64,000 bases of DNA from an uncultured Phocaeicola sp. (GTDB taxonomy: Bacteria > Bacteroidota > Bacteroidia > Bacteroidales > Bacteroidaceae). Made by a program: the position numbers and the translations under genes. The notes below the pieces were generated by a model, which searched no databases, was not told the DNA's origin, and worked only from the letters and a program-made list of their open reading frames with translations. Positions 27,035-36,800 of the stretch are shown piece by piece. Each line of letters starts with the position of its first letter. The stretch's first letter is position 1. Where the stretch lies: NCBI GenBank assembly GCA_948956705.1, contig CARCZS010000007.1:42594-106593 (forward strand), given 5' to 3'.

Positions 27035-27913
27035 ATGATACAATCAATGACCGGATACGGCAAAGCAACTGTCGCATTCGGAGATAAAAAAATTAACGTA
27101 GAGATTAAATCACTGAATAGCAAGGCTATGGATTTATCAACACGCATTGCACCACTGTACCGCGAAAAGGAAATAGAAATTCGCAACATGATTTCCAAAT
27201 CACTGGAACGGGGAAAGGTGGATTTCAGTTTATGGATAGAGAAAGAGGTGTCCGATACAGCTGCACAAATCAATATCGGACTGGCACAGAGCTATGACAA
27301 ACAGATGAGAACCTTAGCCGAAGCACTCGGATACACATACCCGCCGACAGATTACATGTCTACCTTGCTCCGTATGCCGGACATCATGAGCAAAGACGAT
27401 GCACAGGAACTGTCTGAAGAAGAATGGGAAGCGGTGCGCAAGGTGGTGGAAGAAGCTATCGCTCATCTGGTAGATTTCCGCAAGCAGGAAGGTGCGGCAC
27501 TCGAAAAGAAATTCAATGAGAAAATCGACAACATCGAACGTTTGTTGAAGTCTATCGAGCCGTATGAGACGGAGCGTGTGACAAAAATCCGTGAGCGCAT
27601 TACGGATGCACTCGAAAAGACCATCAACGTGGACTATGACAAGAACCGCCTGGAACAAGAGTTGATTTACTATATTGAGAAACTTGATATCAACGAAGAG
27701 AAACAGCGTCTGTCCAACCACCTGAATTATTTCCGCGAGACAATGGCAGGCGGCCACGGACAAGGCAAAAAGCTCGGTTTCATCGCCCAAGAAATGGGAC
27801 GTGAAATAAACACCACGGGCAGCAAGTCCAACCATGCAGAGATGCAGAACATCGTAGTGCAGATGAAGGACGAGTTGGAACAAATCAAAGAACAAGTATT
27901 AAACGTTATGTAA
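27035..27913 (+). CDS. YicC/YloC family endoribonuclease
   Basis: 292 residues starting MIQSMTGYGKA, the family hallmark, with the N-terminal domain (KSLNSKAMDLSTRIAPLYREK) and the C-terminal DUF1732 region ending in GREINTTGSKSNHAEMQN. YicC members are reported as endoribonucleases that affect small-RNA stability in Enterobacteria. The coupling to gmk, which starts on the base after the yicC stop, is conserved in many bacteria. Confidence 0.92.
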   Translation: MIQSMTGYGKATVAFGDKKINVEIKSLNSKAMDLSTRIAPLYREKEIEIRNMISKSLERGKVDFSLWIEKEVSDTAAQINIGLAQSYDKQMRTLAEALGYTYPPTDYMSTLLRMPDIMSKDDAQELSEEEWEAVRKVVEEAIAHLVDFRKQEGAALEKKFNEKIDNIERLLKSIEPYETERVTKIRERITDALEKTINVDYDKNRLEQELIYYIEKLDINEEKQRLSNHLNYFRETMAGGHGQGKKLGFIAQEMGREINTTGSKSNHAEMQNIVVQMKDELEQIKEQVLNVM

Positions 27914-28483
27914 ATGAGAAAAGGTAAGCTTATCATATTTTCAGCCCCTTCCGGTTCCGGCAAATCGACGATTATCAATTATTTGCTGACACAGGACCTG
28001 AATCTGGCATTTTCTATCTCTGCCACCAGCCGTCCGCCCCGCGGCACAGAGCAGCACGGAGTGGAGTACTTTTTCCTCACCCCCGAAGAGTTCAAGCAGC
28101 GCATTGCCAACAATGAGTTTCTGGAATACGAAGAAGTGTACGAGAACCGTTTTTACGGCACACTGAAAGCGCAGGTGGAGAAGCAGTTGGAAGCCGGACA
28201 AAATGTGGTTTTCGATGTAGATGTAGTAGGCGGTTGCAACATTAAAAAGTTTTACGGTGAACAGGCTTTATCACTTTTCATCCAACCTCCCGGCATAGAA
28301 GAACTTCGCAACAGACTGGTAGGCCGGGGGACAGACGCACCGGAAGTGATTGAAAGCCGCATTGCCAAAGCAGAGTTTGAACTGAGCTTTGCCGACAAGT
28401 TTGATGTGGTAATCGTAAACGACGAGTTGGAGAAAGCCAAAGCAGAGACATTGAAAGTAATTCAAGACTTTATTGCAAAATAA
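27914..28483 (+). CDS. gmk: Guanylate kinase
   Basis: Phosphorylates GMP to GDP with ATP. P-loop APSGSGKST at residues 11-19, followed by the GMP-binding region SRPPRGTEQHGVEYFFL and EYEEVYENRFYGT. 189 residues. The start codon abuts the yicC stop (TAAATG), indicating translational coupling. Confidence 0.96.
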   Translation: MRKGKLIIFSAPSGSGKSTIINYLLTQDLNLAFSISATSRPPRGTEQHGVEYFFLTPEEFKQRIANNEFLEYEEVYENRFYGTLKAQVEKQLEAGQNVVFDVDVVGGCNIKKFYGEQALSLFIQPPGIEELRNRLVGRGTDAPEVIESRIAKAEFELSFADKFDVVIVNDELEKAKAETLKVIQDFIAK

Positions 28484-28487
28484 ACAG

Positions 28488-28676
28488 ATGATAATCAAAG
28501 ACCCCAAAAGATTAGCCCTACGGATGATGATACTCTGTGTCATTATCGGGCTGACCGCCTTGGCCGTGGCTGTAATGGCCATCTCCATGCAGAAACATAT
28601 CATTGCCGGCATTATGGTTATCGTTGCCATCATACAGATTTGGAACTTTAAAGTATGGCAAAAGAGAACAAAATAA
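28488..28676 (+). CDS. Small two-helix membrane protein
   Basis: 62 residues starting [14 protein letters not shown] 4 bp after gmk. Two hydrophobic segments (about 14-34 and 40-54) are separated by KHIIAG, with a basic C-terminus (KVWQKRTK). No family was recognised. It overlaps the first 22 bp of nadD in another frame, so it is probably translationally coupled and part of the operon. Codon use and position make a real gene likely despite the size. Confidence 0.65.
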   Translation: MIIKDPKRLALRMMILCVIIGLTALAVAVMAISMQKHIIAGIMVIVAIIQIWNFKVWQKRTK

Positions 28677-29230
28677 GAACAGGAATATTCGGAGGTTCAT
28701 TCAATCCTATTCACATCGGGCATTTAGCTTTGGCCAATTACCTTTGTGAATATGGTGAACTGGACGAAATATGGTTTCTGGTTTCTCCACACAATCCTTT
28801 AAAGGAACAAACGGATTTATGGGATGACAGTCTGCGGCTGGAGTTAGTGCAACTTGCCATCGCAGATTATCCCAAATTCCGCGCTTCTGATTTTGAGTTC
28901 CATCTTCCCCGCCCTTCTTATATGATACATACGCTCGATGCTTTACAGTCCGCCCATCCCGAGCGTGAGTTTACGCTTATTATCGGGGCTGATAATTGGG
29001 CTATCTTTCCGCGTTGGTATCACTCCGACGAAATAGTACAACGCCATCGGATTATGATTTATCCGCGCCCCGGATACACGATTGATTCCTCCCTGCTTCC
29101 TCCCTCGGTACAGCTGGTCGATACTCCTTTATTGGAAATAAGTTCTACTTTTATCCGCCGGGCTTTGGCGGAAGGGAAAGATGTAAGGTATTTCCTGCAT
29201 CCGGCGGTCAATGAACGGATTACGAGATAG
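28655..29230 (+). CDS. nadD: Nicotinate-nucleotide adenylyltransferase
   Basis: Adenylates nicotinate mononucleotide in NAD biosynthesis. [14 protein letters not shown] at residues 10-23 carries the HxGH nucleotidyltransferase motif, and SSTFIRR near 163-169 is the second ATP-binding motif. 191 residues. The last 89 bp (29142-29230) are duplicated at 30053-30141, and the last 22 coding bases before the stop recur exactly at 30977-30998 (see repeats), implying insertion events at the 3' end of this gene. Confidence 0.95.
   Translation: MAKENKIRTGIFGGSFNPIHIGHLALANYLCEYGELDEIWFLVSPHNPLKEQTDLWDDSLRLELVQLAIADYPKFRASDFEFHLPRPSYMIHTLDALQSAHPEREFTLIIGADNWAIFPRWYHSDEIVQRHRIMIYPRPGYTIDSSLLPPSVQLVDTPLLEISSTFIRRALAEGKDVRYFLHPAVNERITR
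29142..29230 (+). repeat. nadD 3' end, copy 1 (in the intact gene)
   Basis: Final 89 bp of the functional nadD gene, coding for [20 protein letters not shown] and the last residues. It is the reference copy for the displaced copies at 30053-30141 and 30977-30998. Confidence 0.8.
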
Positions 29231-29252
29231 AAACACAATAACTATAATGGTT

Positions 29253-29657
29253 CTACTCGCTCTCTTCTATTAATTTTTCGAGTTTATTTATAAGTTTTCG
29301 GGTTGGTTCTAACAATGCAACAGCATCCTCTTCTGTAAAGTCAAAAAAATCATTATAATCACCGGTTATTCTATTTTGTAACAAACGTGAATATAATCGA
29401 CCTTCACTTTTATCCAACTTTCCCGTAGTCACAAAATGGAAACCTAATTGGCTAACCACACCATTATGACTTTGAGCAGAAATCTTATTCTTCAGCAATA
29501 AAGCAGATGCCATATAAAATGATGCATAATACAACCGTTGGATAGCTAAATTCCAATGAGAACTATCTATCATATCTTCTGCTTCTTTCAGTGTCGTACG
29601 AGACTTCTGCTTACGATAAAAAACAATCGCTTCTATGTCATCCATGTTCATACTCAT
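29253..29657 (-). CDS. HEPN-domain protein (HepT-like toxin candidate)
   Basis: 134-residue all-helical protein of the HEPN superfamily: LAIQRLYYASFYMASALL (helix 2), SHNGVVSQLGFHFV, and the HEPN signature at R96-ITG-D100-Y101. It overlaps the nucleotidyltransferase gene by 4 bp (ATGA). Paired HEPN/MNT genes form the HepT/MntA type VII toxin-antitoxin systems, in which MntA AMPylates HepT. This protein has R-x3-DY rather than the strict R-x4-6-H RNase motif, so RNase activity is uncertain. Confidence 0.85.
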   Translation of the reverse strand: MSMNMDDIEAIVFYRKQKSRTTLKEAEDMIDSSHWNLAIQRLYYASFYMASALLLKNKISAQSHNGVVSQLGFHFVTTGKLDKSEGRLYSRLLQNRITGDYNDFFDFTEEDAVALLEPTRKLINKLEKLIEESE

Positions 29658-29977
29658 AGTAATATTATTCCTTCATTGGTTACATTGTGATAAAAAGGCG
29701 AGAAACTATACTTCATCCAGTCTTTAAGAGTATACATCACCGGATTAATGCATTCCTTTAATCTCCACCCCAATTCTCTGAGTGGATATGAAATATTATC
29801 ATAGTCGTCCGCCTCCAATTTTGTTTTGTCGAGTATGATTAAAATATCCCAATCTGAATCATCGCGAGCATCTCCACGAGCCCGCGAACCAAAAAGAACA
29901 ACTTTTGTTCCCACAGGAGCTATCTGCCTCAAAGTACTTCTAATTGCATTCAACACTATTTCCTTGTTCTTTTTCAT
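29654..29977 (-). CDS. MNT-family nucleotidyltransferase (MntA-like antitoxin candidate)
   Basis: 107-residue minimal nucleotidyltransferase with GSRARGDARDDSDWD at residues 30-44: the GSxARG loop and two metal-binding Asp in the SDWD motif. It is upstream of, and overlaps by 4 bp, the HEPN gene, the standard order in MntA/HepT pairs. The pair lies between two copies of the nadD 3' end, in antisense orientation to nadD, and is probably an acquired cassette. Confidence 0.88.
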   Translation of the reverse strand: MKKNKEIVLNAIRSTLRQIAPVGTKVVLFGSRARGDARDDSDWDILIILDKTKLEADDYDNISYPLRELGWRLKECINPVMYTLKDWMKYSFSPFYHNVTNEGIILL

Positions 29978-30052
29978 AATTCAGTCTTTATCTCTTTTAC
30001 AAAGAAACAAAATATCTACCATTTTTCCTAATAAATGAATATCATTTCATCT

Positions 30053-30141
30053 GTTCTACTTTTATCCGCCGGGCTTTGACGGAAGGAAAAGATGTAAGGT
30101 ATTTCCTCTATCCGGCGGTCGATGAACAGCTGACAAGATAA
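30053..30141 (+). repeat. nadD 3' end, copy 2 (displaced, diverged)
   Basis: Aligns without gaps with 29142-29230; about 79 of 89 bases match by hand count. The reading frame is intact to its own TAA (encoding [20 protein letters not shown] and the final residues DEQLTR), with mainly conservative changes. It therefore looks like the 3' end of a different allele rather than random decay. It lies 75 bp beyond the MNT gene start. Confidence 0.9.
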
Positions 30142-30180
30142 AAAGTAACAAATGACTTGTCTCTCAATAACTGAATCCAT

Positions 30181-30200
30181 AAAAAGCGACTGCGCTTTTT
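30181..30200. terminator. Hairpin after the displaced nadD copy
   Basis: AAAAAGCG-ACTG-CGCTTTTT: perfect 8-bp stem with A and T tracts, 39 bp after the copy-2 stop. It may be the original terminator of the donor nadD operon. Confidence 0.6.
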
Positions 30201-30365
30201 CGCCCTACAAGCAGAAATCTGTTTCTTTCTTCCTCCTTTCATTAGTCGTTGAAACGCCCTACTGATGCAACTTACGGCAGTGAACGGGCATCCCGGAACC
30301 GCCCCTTCTGCCTCCTTTCGTTTGTAAAAACGGACACTTAACTTTTTCTATAACGCCTTCATTTA

Positions 30366-30445
30366 CTGTAGGGGCGGACCCATGTGTCCGCCCGATAGCT
30401 TAAAGTGAACTGTTCTCAGACAGACACACGGGTCTGCCCCTACAG
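30366..30445. mobile_element. MITE-like palindromic element of about 80 bp
   Basis: Terminal inverted repeats of 23 bp beginning CTGTAGGGGC(G/A)GACCC, 21 of 23 matching, bracket a short A/T-rich middle. It carries no ORF. Palindromic CTGTAGGGGC... elements are widespread in Bacteroides, but I did not recognise a named family. No clear target-site duplication could be seen. Confidence 0.6.
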
Positions 30446-30672
30446 AAAGCGGTAGGCTCAAAAGATGTGTAAAAAATACACAGGGAATTACTGAAGGCAG
30501 ATTGTGAAGGGACGTGGAAAGCACGGCTGAAATGAGGATGAAGGGATGTCCTGTCATTCTTAAGCAGTTGATTATCTGTATATTCCAATTAAAATGTAAG
30601 GATGAACGGAGAAAAAGGAATGACCGGATTAGTGAGGGGAGGGGGATGCAATTTGTCCCTACGTGAAAAACA

Positions 30673-30757
30673 CACCGAGCTTTTTTAAAAAGATGGTGAG
30701 GTTTTTTGAAAACATACCGAGCTTTTTTGAGAACCTCAAGGTCTTTTGGCAGCATCC
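30673..30757. repeat. 21-bp tandem array (GAGCTTTTTT type)
   Basis: Four units of 22, 21, 21 and 21 bp (30673-30694, 30695-30715, 30716-30736, 30737-30757), each like ACCGAGCTTTTTTGAGAACCT. Read on the minus strand it encodes a heptapeptide repeat (LKKARYV, FKKPHHL, FKKARCV), which arises from the 21-bp period and is not evidence of a real protein. Confidence 0.7.
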
Positions 30758-30798
30758 AGCGTGAACTGTCTGTTTTTTAAATGTGCACGTAGGCATCC

Positions 30799-30845
30799 GG
30801 CTACACGTATATACGCGTAAGCCTATACATATATATGTGTTTTAT
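30799..30845. repeat. 22-23-bp tandem array (GGCTACACGTAT type)
   Basis: At least two degenerate units (GGCTACACGTATATACGCGTAA at 30799-30820, described by position, then a GCCTATACATATATATG unit). They are similar to the array at 40777-40860. Confidence 0.55.
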
Positions 30846-30976
30846 CCGGACGAGTTTATAAGTTACCTACAATAGAAAATTAGCGGGGATAAGCATCTGT
30901 CTTCAATCAATAAAAAGTTTGATACGCTGATGTTCTCATGCCCTCATACCTAAAATAAACTATTCCAACTCGGATA

Positions 30977-30998
30977 CGGTCAATGAACGGATTACGAG
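30977..30998 (+). repeat. nadD 3' end, copy 3 (22 bp, exact)
   Basis: Identical over 22 bp to 29205-29226 in the intact nadD gene, and different from copy 2 at several positions. It lacks the stop codon and is followed by unrelated sequence. It may mark the original downstream flank of nadD before insertion. Confidence 0.7.
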
Positions 30999-31020
30999 CC
31001 ATCAAAAACCTCAAGAGAAC

Positions 31021-31090
31021 TTTCTAAAACAGTAGTGACAGTTTCTTCAAACTGTAGTAACAACTTTCGCAAACAATGGGCATTGTTTGG
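31021..31090. repeat. Degenerate 21-23-bp tandem array (AAACTGTAGTAAC type)
   Basis: About three units (21, 23 and 21 bp) each beginning TTTC and containing an AAACxxTxGT-like core. The last contains a perfect hairpin AAACAAT-GGGC-ATTGTTT (31071-31088) that could also terminate the efflux operon ending at 31122. Confidence 0.45.
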
Positions 31091-31121
31091 GGTTACCCTC
31101 CCCACCTATTCTTCGGATGAC

Positions 31122-31898
31122 CTAAATGCTCGAAAACCAATCCTTGAATTCTTGCACTCTGGCTTTGCTTACCAACACCCTCTCTTCCGAAACGTTGCAA
31201 CGCAGATTGAGAGACAGACGATTGTTAAACCATAAATCAATATCCTTTATTGCCTCACGCGAAACAAGAAACTGACGGTTCACCCGAAAGAATAAAGAAG
31301 GATTGACACACTCCGCCACTTCATCCAGCGTTTTGGGAAAATTGTACTCCTTGCCATCCGCCAACACCACTTTCACCTTACAGTCCTGAATATAGAAAAG
31401 CAGAATCATATCAATGGATATGGGCAGCAATTTATCACCCTTTATCGGAACAAGGAAATGGGTTTTATAACTTTCCTGTCTTTTCAACGAACGGATTAAC
31501 TGCAACAAGGAACTCTCTCCGGTTGCACTTCCATGTTCGGGGGTATGCAGATGTTCCAACTTATGGAGAGCTTGCTCCACATCGTTTTTACCGATAGGTT
31601 TCAACAAGTAATCCACACTGTTTACTTTAAAAGCACGTAGCGCATATTCGTCATACGCTGTGGTAAAGATGATGGGACAAGTAATCTCGAAACGGTCGAA
31701 TATCTCGAAAGCCGAACCATCGGCCAAATGGATGTCCATAAACAGTAAGTCGGGCATGGGGTGAGTATGAAACCAGTCCAATGACGATGCAATACTGTCG
31801 AGCGAAGTCTCCACCTCTATCCCGGGATTCACCTCCTGCAGCAGTGCTTTCAGGTTTCGGACTGCCGCTTTTTCGTCTTCGATAATGATAGCTCTCAT
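31122..31898 (-). CDS. LytTR-family response regulator
   Basis: 258 residues. The receiver domain (1-120) has the acidic pocket EDE at 7-9, the phosphoacceptor D55 (FMDIHL) and conserved Lys in LLKPI. The C-terminal LytTR DNA-binding domain (about 155-258) has ILLFYIQDCKVKVVLADG and FFRVNRQFLVSREAI. It overlaps the kinase gene by 4 bp and is the last gene of the RND efflux operon, so it probably controls that operon (inference). Confidence 0.93.
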   Translation of the reverse strand: MRAIIIEDEKAAVRNLKALLQEVNPGIEVETSLDSIASSLDWFHTHPMPDLLFMDIHLADGSAFEIFDRFEITCPIIFTTAYDEYALRAFKVNSVDYLLKPIGKNDVEQALHKLEHLHTPEHGSATGESSLLQLIRSLKRQESYKTHFLVPIKGDKLLPISIDMILLFYIQDCKVKVVLADGKEYNFPKTLDEVAECVNPSLFFRVNRQFLVSREAIKDIDLWFNNRLSLNLRCNVSEERVLVSKARVQEFKDWFSSI

Positions 31899-32932
31899 AA
31901 AGCATTCGGAATTAAGGGAATACGCACTGTGAAATATTCATTCTCCGTGATTTGTATTTCGCATTTATAAAGCAGATGATAGCGTTTTGCCAGATTAGCC
32001 AGCCCGACACCTGTTCCGGCAGTGGCGGTCAGTTTGGGCTGCACCGGATTGGTAACGACTAATTCCTCTCCTTCGGTATATACATGAATGGCCAAAGGAC
32101 GACGGTCGCTTATCTCGTTATGCTTCACGGCATTTTCTATCAGCATTTGCACCGCCATGGGAGGGAGCCGGTGATTATCATATTGTCTGTCGATACGGAT
32201 ATCGAAAGAAAGATTGTCTTCAAAACGCATTTTCAACAAGAAGATATAAGCGGAAACAAACTCCATTTCATCTCTCAGACTTACACTCTTCGATTCATTG
32301 CCCTGCAGTGTATAACGCAGGACACGGGAAAGTTCCTGGATATATTCCTGTGCTTTGTCCTGATCCTCACGCACCAGCGAACGAAGCGTGTTGAGTGAGT
32401 TGAAGAGCATGTGCGGATTCAACTGGTTTTTCAGAACTTCGTATTGATTGAGGATATTCTCTGCCTGCAACTGTTGGTTCTCGACCACTACCTCTTGTTG
32501 GCGGCGAATGAGATAAGCAATATAGCAACTGCCCGACACTGTACAGGTCATCATGAAATCGCGCAACGGATGAAGATAGTGATGCACCATGGCATCGATG
32601 GCAGGAATATCGAACGTGTGATGCAGAAAGACAAAGCATTTGCCCAACAGACTGCTCAGTATCCAAGTAAGTACAAGCGAAAAAAGCATTTTCTGCCATG
32701 TAATCTTTATCGCCGGCTGGTTAAAGTGGAAAAGCAATGTATTTACTTCAAACAGAATAATGAGGGAGATGAAAGTGAAACACACTTCACTCGCCACATC
32801 AATGGGTTCCATTTCCGGGAACAGCGTTGCCCCTTCAAGAATATCAAGAAGGGAAACCAACTCCGGGAAGTGGATAAGGACTGCCACGGAGATGGACACC
32901 ACAATTATAAATAATGTATAGCGATTCTTCAT
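31895..32932 (-). CDS. LytS-type sensor histidine kinase
   Basis: 345 residues from the ATG at 32932; a longer frame to 32962 would include the promoter-like box. Four hydrophobic segments span about 8-145. A coiled linker (RRQQEVVVENQQLQAENILN) is followed by the His_kinase (PF06580) box NQLNPHMLFNSLNTL with H174, the N-box LIENAVKHNEISDRRP and GTGVGLANLAKR. No periplasmic sensor domain is obvious, so the signal may be intramembrane. Confidence 0.92.
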   Translation of the reverse strand: MKNRYTLFIIVVSISVAVLIHFPELVSLLDILEGATLFPEMEPIDVASEVCFTFISLIILFEVNTLLFHFNQPAIKITWQKMLFSLVLTWILSSLLGKCFVFLHHTFDIPAIDAMVHHYLHPLRDFMMTCTVSGSCYIAYLIRRQQEVVVENQQLQAENILNQYEVLKNQLNPHMLFNSLNTLRSLVREDQDKAQEYIQELSRVLRYTLQGNESKSVSLRDEMEFVSAYIFLLKMRFEDNLSFDIRIDRQYDNHRLPPMAVQMLIENAVKHNEISDRRPLAIHVYTEGEELVVTNPVQPKLTATAGTGVGLANLAKRYHLLYKCEIQITENEYFTVRIPLIPNAL

Positions 32933-32951
32933 TCTTTCTGCCTTTATACTG

Positions 32952-32959
32952 CAAAGATA
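32952..32959 (-). promoter_or_regulatory. Possible internal promoter before the kinase gene
   Basis: Minus-strand TATCTTTG in the 40-bp gap between the adaptor and kinase genes, 19 bp before the kinase ATG. It would allow basal synthesis of the two-component pair. Confidence 0.35.
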
Positions 32960-32972
32960 CAAGTTAATTCAT

Positions 32973-33863
32973 TCATTTCATAATCCTTGCCGTCACATAC
33001 ATACCCGGCCGGAACTGACTGTTCACCGTATCTACCCGCGCATAGACTTCCACCGAACGCGTATCCTCGTCCACTTTCTGACCGATAGAAATCAAAGTGG
33101 CTTTAAAGACTGTCTTTCCCATGCCGTTGACATGGAACTGGACGGGACTTCCGATTTTCATATCCGCCAAATCTTTCTCATAAGTAGTCAGCCTCAACAG
33201 CGTATGGCTCTTATCGACTATCTCGCACAGAGCATCGCCGGCATTCATATACTTGCCCACATTCATTTCCACATCTGCCACATAGCCGGCAATGGGAGCC
33301 TTGACTTGTAGATAAGGACGGATACCGCCATCCAACAACGTTGAGGGGCTCACACCCAATAATTCCAACTGGGCCGCAGCAGCTTCCATCCGGCTCTTCA
33401 TAGACAAATAATCGGCCTTACTCTGTTGAAACTTCTTTTGAGAAGCCGCTTGTTCGGCCGAAAGAGCTTTCTGACGGCGGTATTCGGCTTCCAGATACTC
33501 AGTCTGGGCATGACTGTCCAAATAAGTCTGCTGTAAGGCTATGAATTCCGGGTTCTCCAAAGTGGCGAGAACTGTCCCCTTACCCACCGACTCACCTGGC
33601 AACAAAGAAGTGCTTTTCACTACTCCGCCCATTGTAAGCGAAACCGTGGCCATGCGTTGCGGAGGAATAACCATCGTACCGTTAAAGGAGACTTGATTGG
33701 GCTTGGAAGTGGCAGAAGTGACCGCATCCACCTGCACAGTGTCGGGCACCACTTCATCGGCAGTTACCACCGTGGTAAGCGTTTCTTCCATTTGCCGGGA
33801 TTCATTGTTTGAACTACATGCCGCCAGCAAAACCAGCATGATGGGAAATGTTATCTTTTTCAT
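32973..33863 (-). CDS. RND efflux periplasmic adaptor lipoprotein (CusB/CzcB type)
   Basis: 296 residues with a lipoprotein signal (IMLVLLAAC, Cys16). The membrane-fusion layout is visible: a lipoyl half (MGGVVKSTSLLPGESVGKGTVLATLENPE region), a helical hairpin (about 110-170), the second lipoyl half (VKAPIAGYVADVEMNVGKYMN region) and a beta-barrel ending GSPVQFHVNG. It links the inner-membrane pump to the outer channel. It starts 9 bp after the RND-TolC fusion gene. Confidence 0.92.
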   Translation of the reverse strand: MKKITFPIMLVLLAACSSNNESRQMEETLTTVVTADEVVPDTVQVDAVTSATSKPNQVSFNGTMVIPPQRMATVSLTMGGVVKSTSLLPGESVGKGTVLATLENPEFIALQQTYLDSHAQTEYLEAEYRRQKALSAEQAASQKKFQQSKADYLSMKSRMEAAAAQLELLGVSPSTLLDGGIRPYLQVKAPIAGYVADVEMNVGKYMNAGDALCEIVDKSHTLLRLTTYEKDLADMKIGSPVQFHVNGMGKTVFKATLISIGQKVDEDTRSVEVYARVDTVNSQFRPGMYVTARIMK

Positions 33864-33872
33864 TGTTATCTC

Positions 33873-36800
33873 TTATTTAAATAGTTCGTATTCCAAAGCT
33901 GCTATATTATATTGATAGACCGTTTCAATATATCCGCGACGAATGTCCCGCGCCACATTGACGGCCTGAATAAATTCCGTGATATCCGTTTCGCTGTGGC
34001 GGAGCTGCAAGCTTGCCACTTTCATCAGTTCATCCGCCTCCTTTAAAGCAGAAGAAGTATAATAACGGAGACTCTCGGACTGGCGGCGCAGGTTAGCTAT
34101 CGCCTCAGATACCTTATTATATAGGTTACGCGTATTTGCCTCCGCCTCCGTCCGGGCAATGAAAGCAGCCGCCTTTGCCTGCTTCACCTTGCTGTGATGA
34201 GGTAAAAAATAAATGGGAAACGACACACCGACCATCCATGAGTTCAACCCCTTCAAAGGCAAGATATCCTGACGCACATATCCCAAAGAAAGTTCGGGGA
34301 AGAAACGGCTGCGCTCTATATTGAGTTGTGCTTTCGCTTCACCTGCCTGACTCTGAAAATATCTCAAATGCGCCTCCGAGTAAGTCGGAGCCTCAATATC
34401 TGCCGGGAATTGTACCAAAGCGGTATCTGCCGGCACAATGGACAAATCGGCATAACATGCCCAATTCAAACGTGCCAAAGCCAACTTTTCTTCTTCCTGA
34501 GACTGAAAAAGCCGGTTCTTTAAATCGGCAGCCATCGTGGTGGCCATATTCTTTTCCAGCAACGTAATTTCGCCCTGTTGATAACGCAACTCGCCGATGC
34601 GCTGCAACTGTTCAGCCCATTTATTCTGGTCATTGTACAAGGAACGAAGATTATAGGCATAAAGATAATAGGCCCACGCACGCTTCACTTCAGCCACTAC
34701 TTCCTTCTCTACAATCCGGCGATAAAAAGTGCCTGTCGCTATTTGTCGGTTGACTAATACATTCTTATAAAAGGGTGTCAGCAATGAACCCAGATTCTGA
34801 CTTACCTCCCACTGCTTGTCTTTTTTAATCTCTCCATTCAGTTGTCCCCAAGAATAACAGAACTCGGTAGGAGCCAGTTCCAGCACTTCGCCCCTCCCTG
34901 CCTTGGCCTGACGGATAGCCGCGGCAGCCGTCTTCAACCGGGGATGATTCTGCTTAGCCAATTCGATGGCTTGCTCCAAAGTGACCACTTGCTGCGCTCT
35001 CATCGGAATGGGAAGCAGAGCCAGTAACAGCAGGAAAAAGAAAAACTTCTTGCCGGCACAAGCGCGTTTCCAGGCGGCGGCACTTCCTACAATCTTATAA
35101 AAGACCGGAATGACAAGCAACGTCAATACCGTAGAAACAATCAGCCCGCCAATGACAACCGTCGCCAACGGCCGCTGTACTTCCGCACCGGCCGAAGTAG
35201 CAACCGCCATCGGTACAAAACCCAACGAAGCCACCAAGCCCGTCAGAAAAACAGGTCTCAGCAAATGAGGCGTGCCCCGAGCAATGACTCTGTTGGTAGA
35301 TAAAGGATACATGGTCTGTTTGTGTATATCATTAAAATGGTTAATCATCAATATACCATTCAGCACGGCAACACCGAACAAGGCAATAAAGCCCACTCCT
35401 GCCGAAATGCTGAAAGGCAGTCCGCGTAGCCACAACGCCAATATGCCGCCAATCAACGAAAGAGGAACCGTAGAAAAGACCACCAGCGTATAAGTTACAC
35501 TCTTGAAAGCAAAGAACAAAAGCAGCAGGATAAGCATTAATGCCACCGGAACCACTATTAACAGGGTGTTAATAGCATTCTGCAAGTTCTCAAACTGTCC
35601 GCCATAATCAAAATAATATCCCGGCTTCAACTTGATATTCCGGTCCAACGTCTTTTGTATCTCCTGCACCACCTGCTGGATATCAGCACCGCGCACATTG
35701 ACCCCGATGACAATACGTCGTTTGGTCGCATCCCTGTTTATCTGTAACGGCCCGTTTACCAAATCGATGGTAGCCACTTCACTGACCGGTATCTGGATGC
35801 CCTCACCCGAACGCACAAACAGTTTATCCAAGTTCAAATCAGCCACCTTCTCCTGATCCAGCCGGACAACCAAGTCAAAACGCCTCTCATTTTCAAATAC
35901 CACCCCACTCGCTTCTCCGGCATACGCCGTACGGATAATGGTATTCAGTTCTTCTATATTGATGCCGTAACGGGCTATCTTTCCGCGATTATACTTCACA
36001 ACCAACTGCGGAAGTCCCATTGTTTGCTCCACAATGACATCAGACGCTCCGGGCACTTGTTCCACATACTTCGCCGCTTCCTTGGCCTTCTCATAAAGTT
36101 CATGTGTATCCTCGCCATACAGTTTCACTGCAATATCAGCCTTCGCCCCCGTCATCAATTCATTGAAACGAAGTTGGATGGGTTGTGAGAAATTAAATTC
36201 GGCCCGTTCTGACAAAGGTTCCAACGCCTCCTTCATCTTTTCCACCATCTCGGCACGGCTCGAAGCACTTGTCCATTCCTTGAACGGCTTCATGATAATC
36301 ATCACATCGGCATCTTCAACCGCCATCGGGTCGGTAGGCACTTCGGCCGTACCAATCTTTGCCACCACATGTTTTATTTCGGGAAACTTTTCCTTCAAAA
36401 CTTTCTCTGCCTCATCGGATACGGCAATACTTTCGCTCAACGAGCTGCCTGCCGGCAAGGTCATCTGCATCGCAAAATCCCCTTCATCCAAAGTAGGAAT
36501 GAATTCCGCCCCCAACCGGGTAAACAGGAACAATGAAAAAGCCAATGCTGCAAAAGCAGCCGCCACCGTCCCCCATTTAAACTTCAGACAAACATGCAAA
36601 GCCCGGGAATAGAGCTTATTCAGCCTCTCAAAGAAACGGTCGGCAAAAGTCGGTTTCGTTACAATATGATGTTTCAGAAACAAAGAAGCCATCATAGGCA
36701 CATAAGTAAGCGACAGCAACAATGCACCGATAATACAGAATACCAATGTCTTAGCCATCGGAGTGAAATATTTACCCTCGATACCGGTCAGCGTCAATAA

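Noticed and set aside
30363..30755. 130-codon minus-strand ORF with KKARYVF / KKARCVF repeats
   Set aside because: The peptide repeat follows from the 21-bp DNA array, and the rest crosses the MITE-like palindrome. No promoter or conserved domain is visible.
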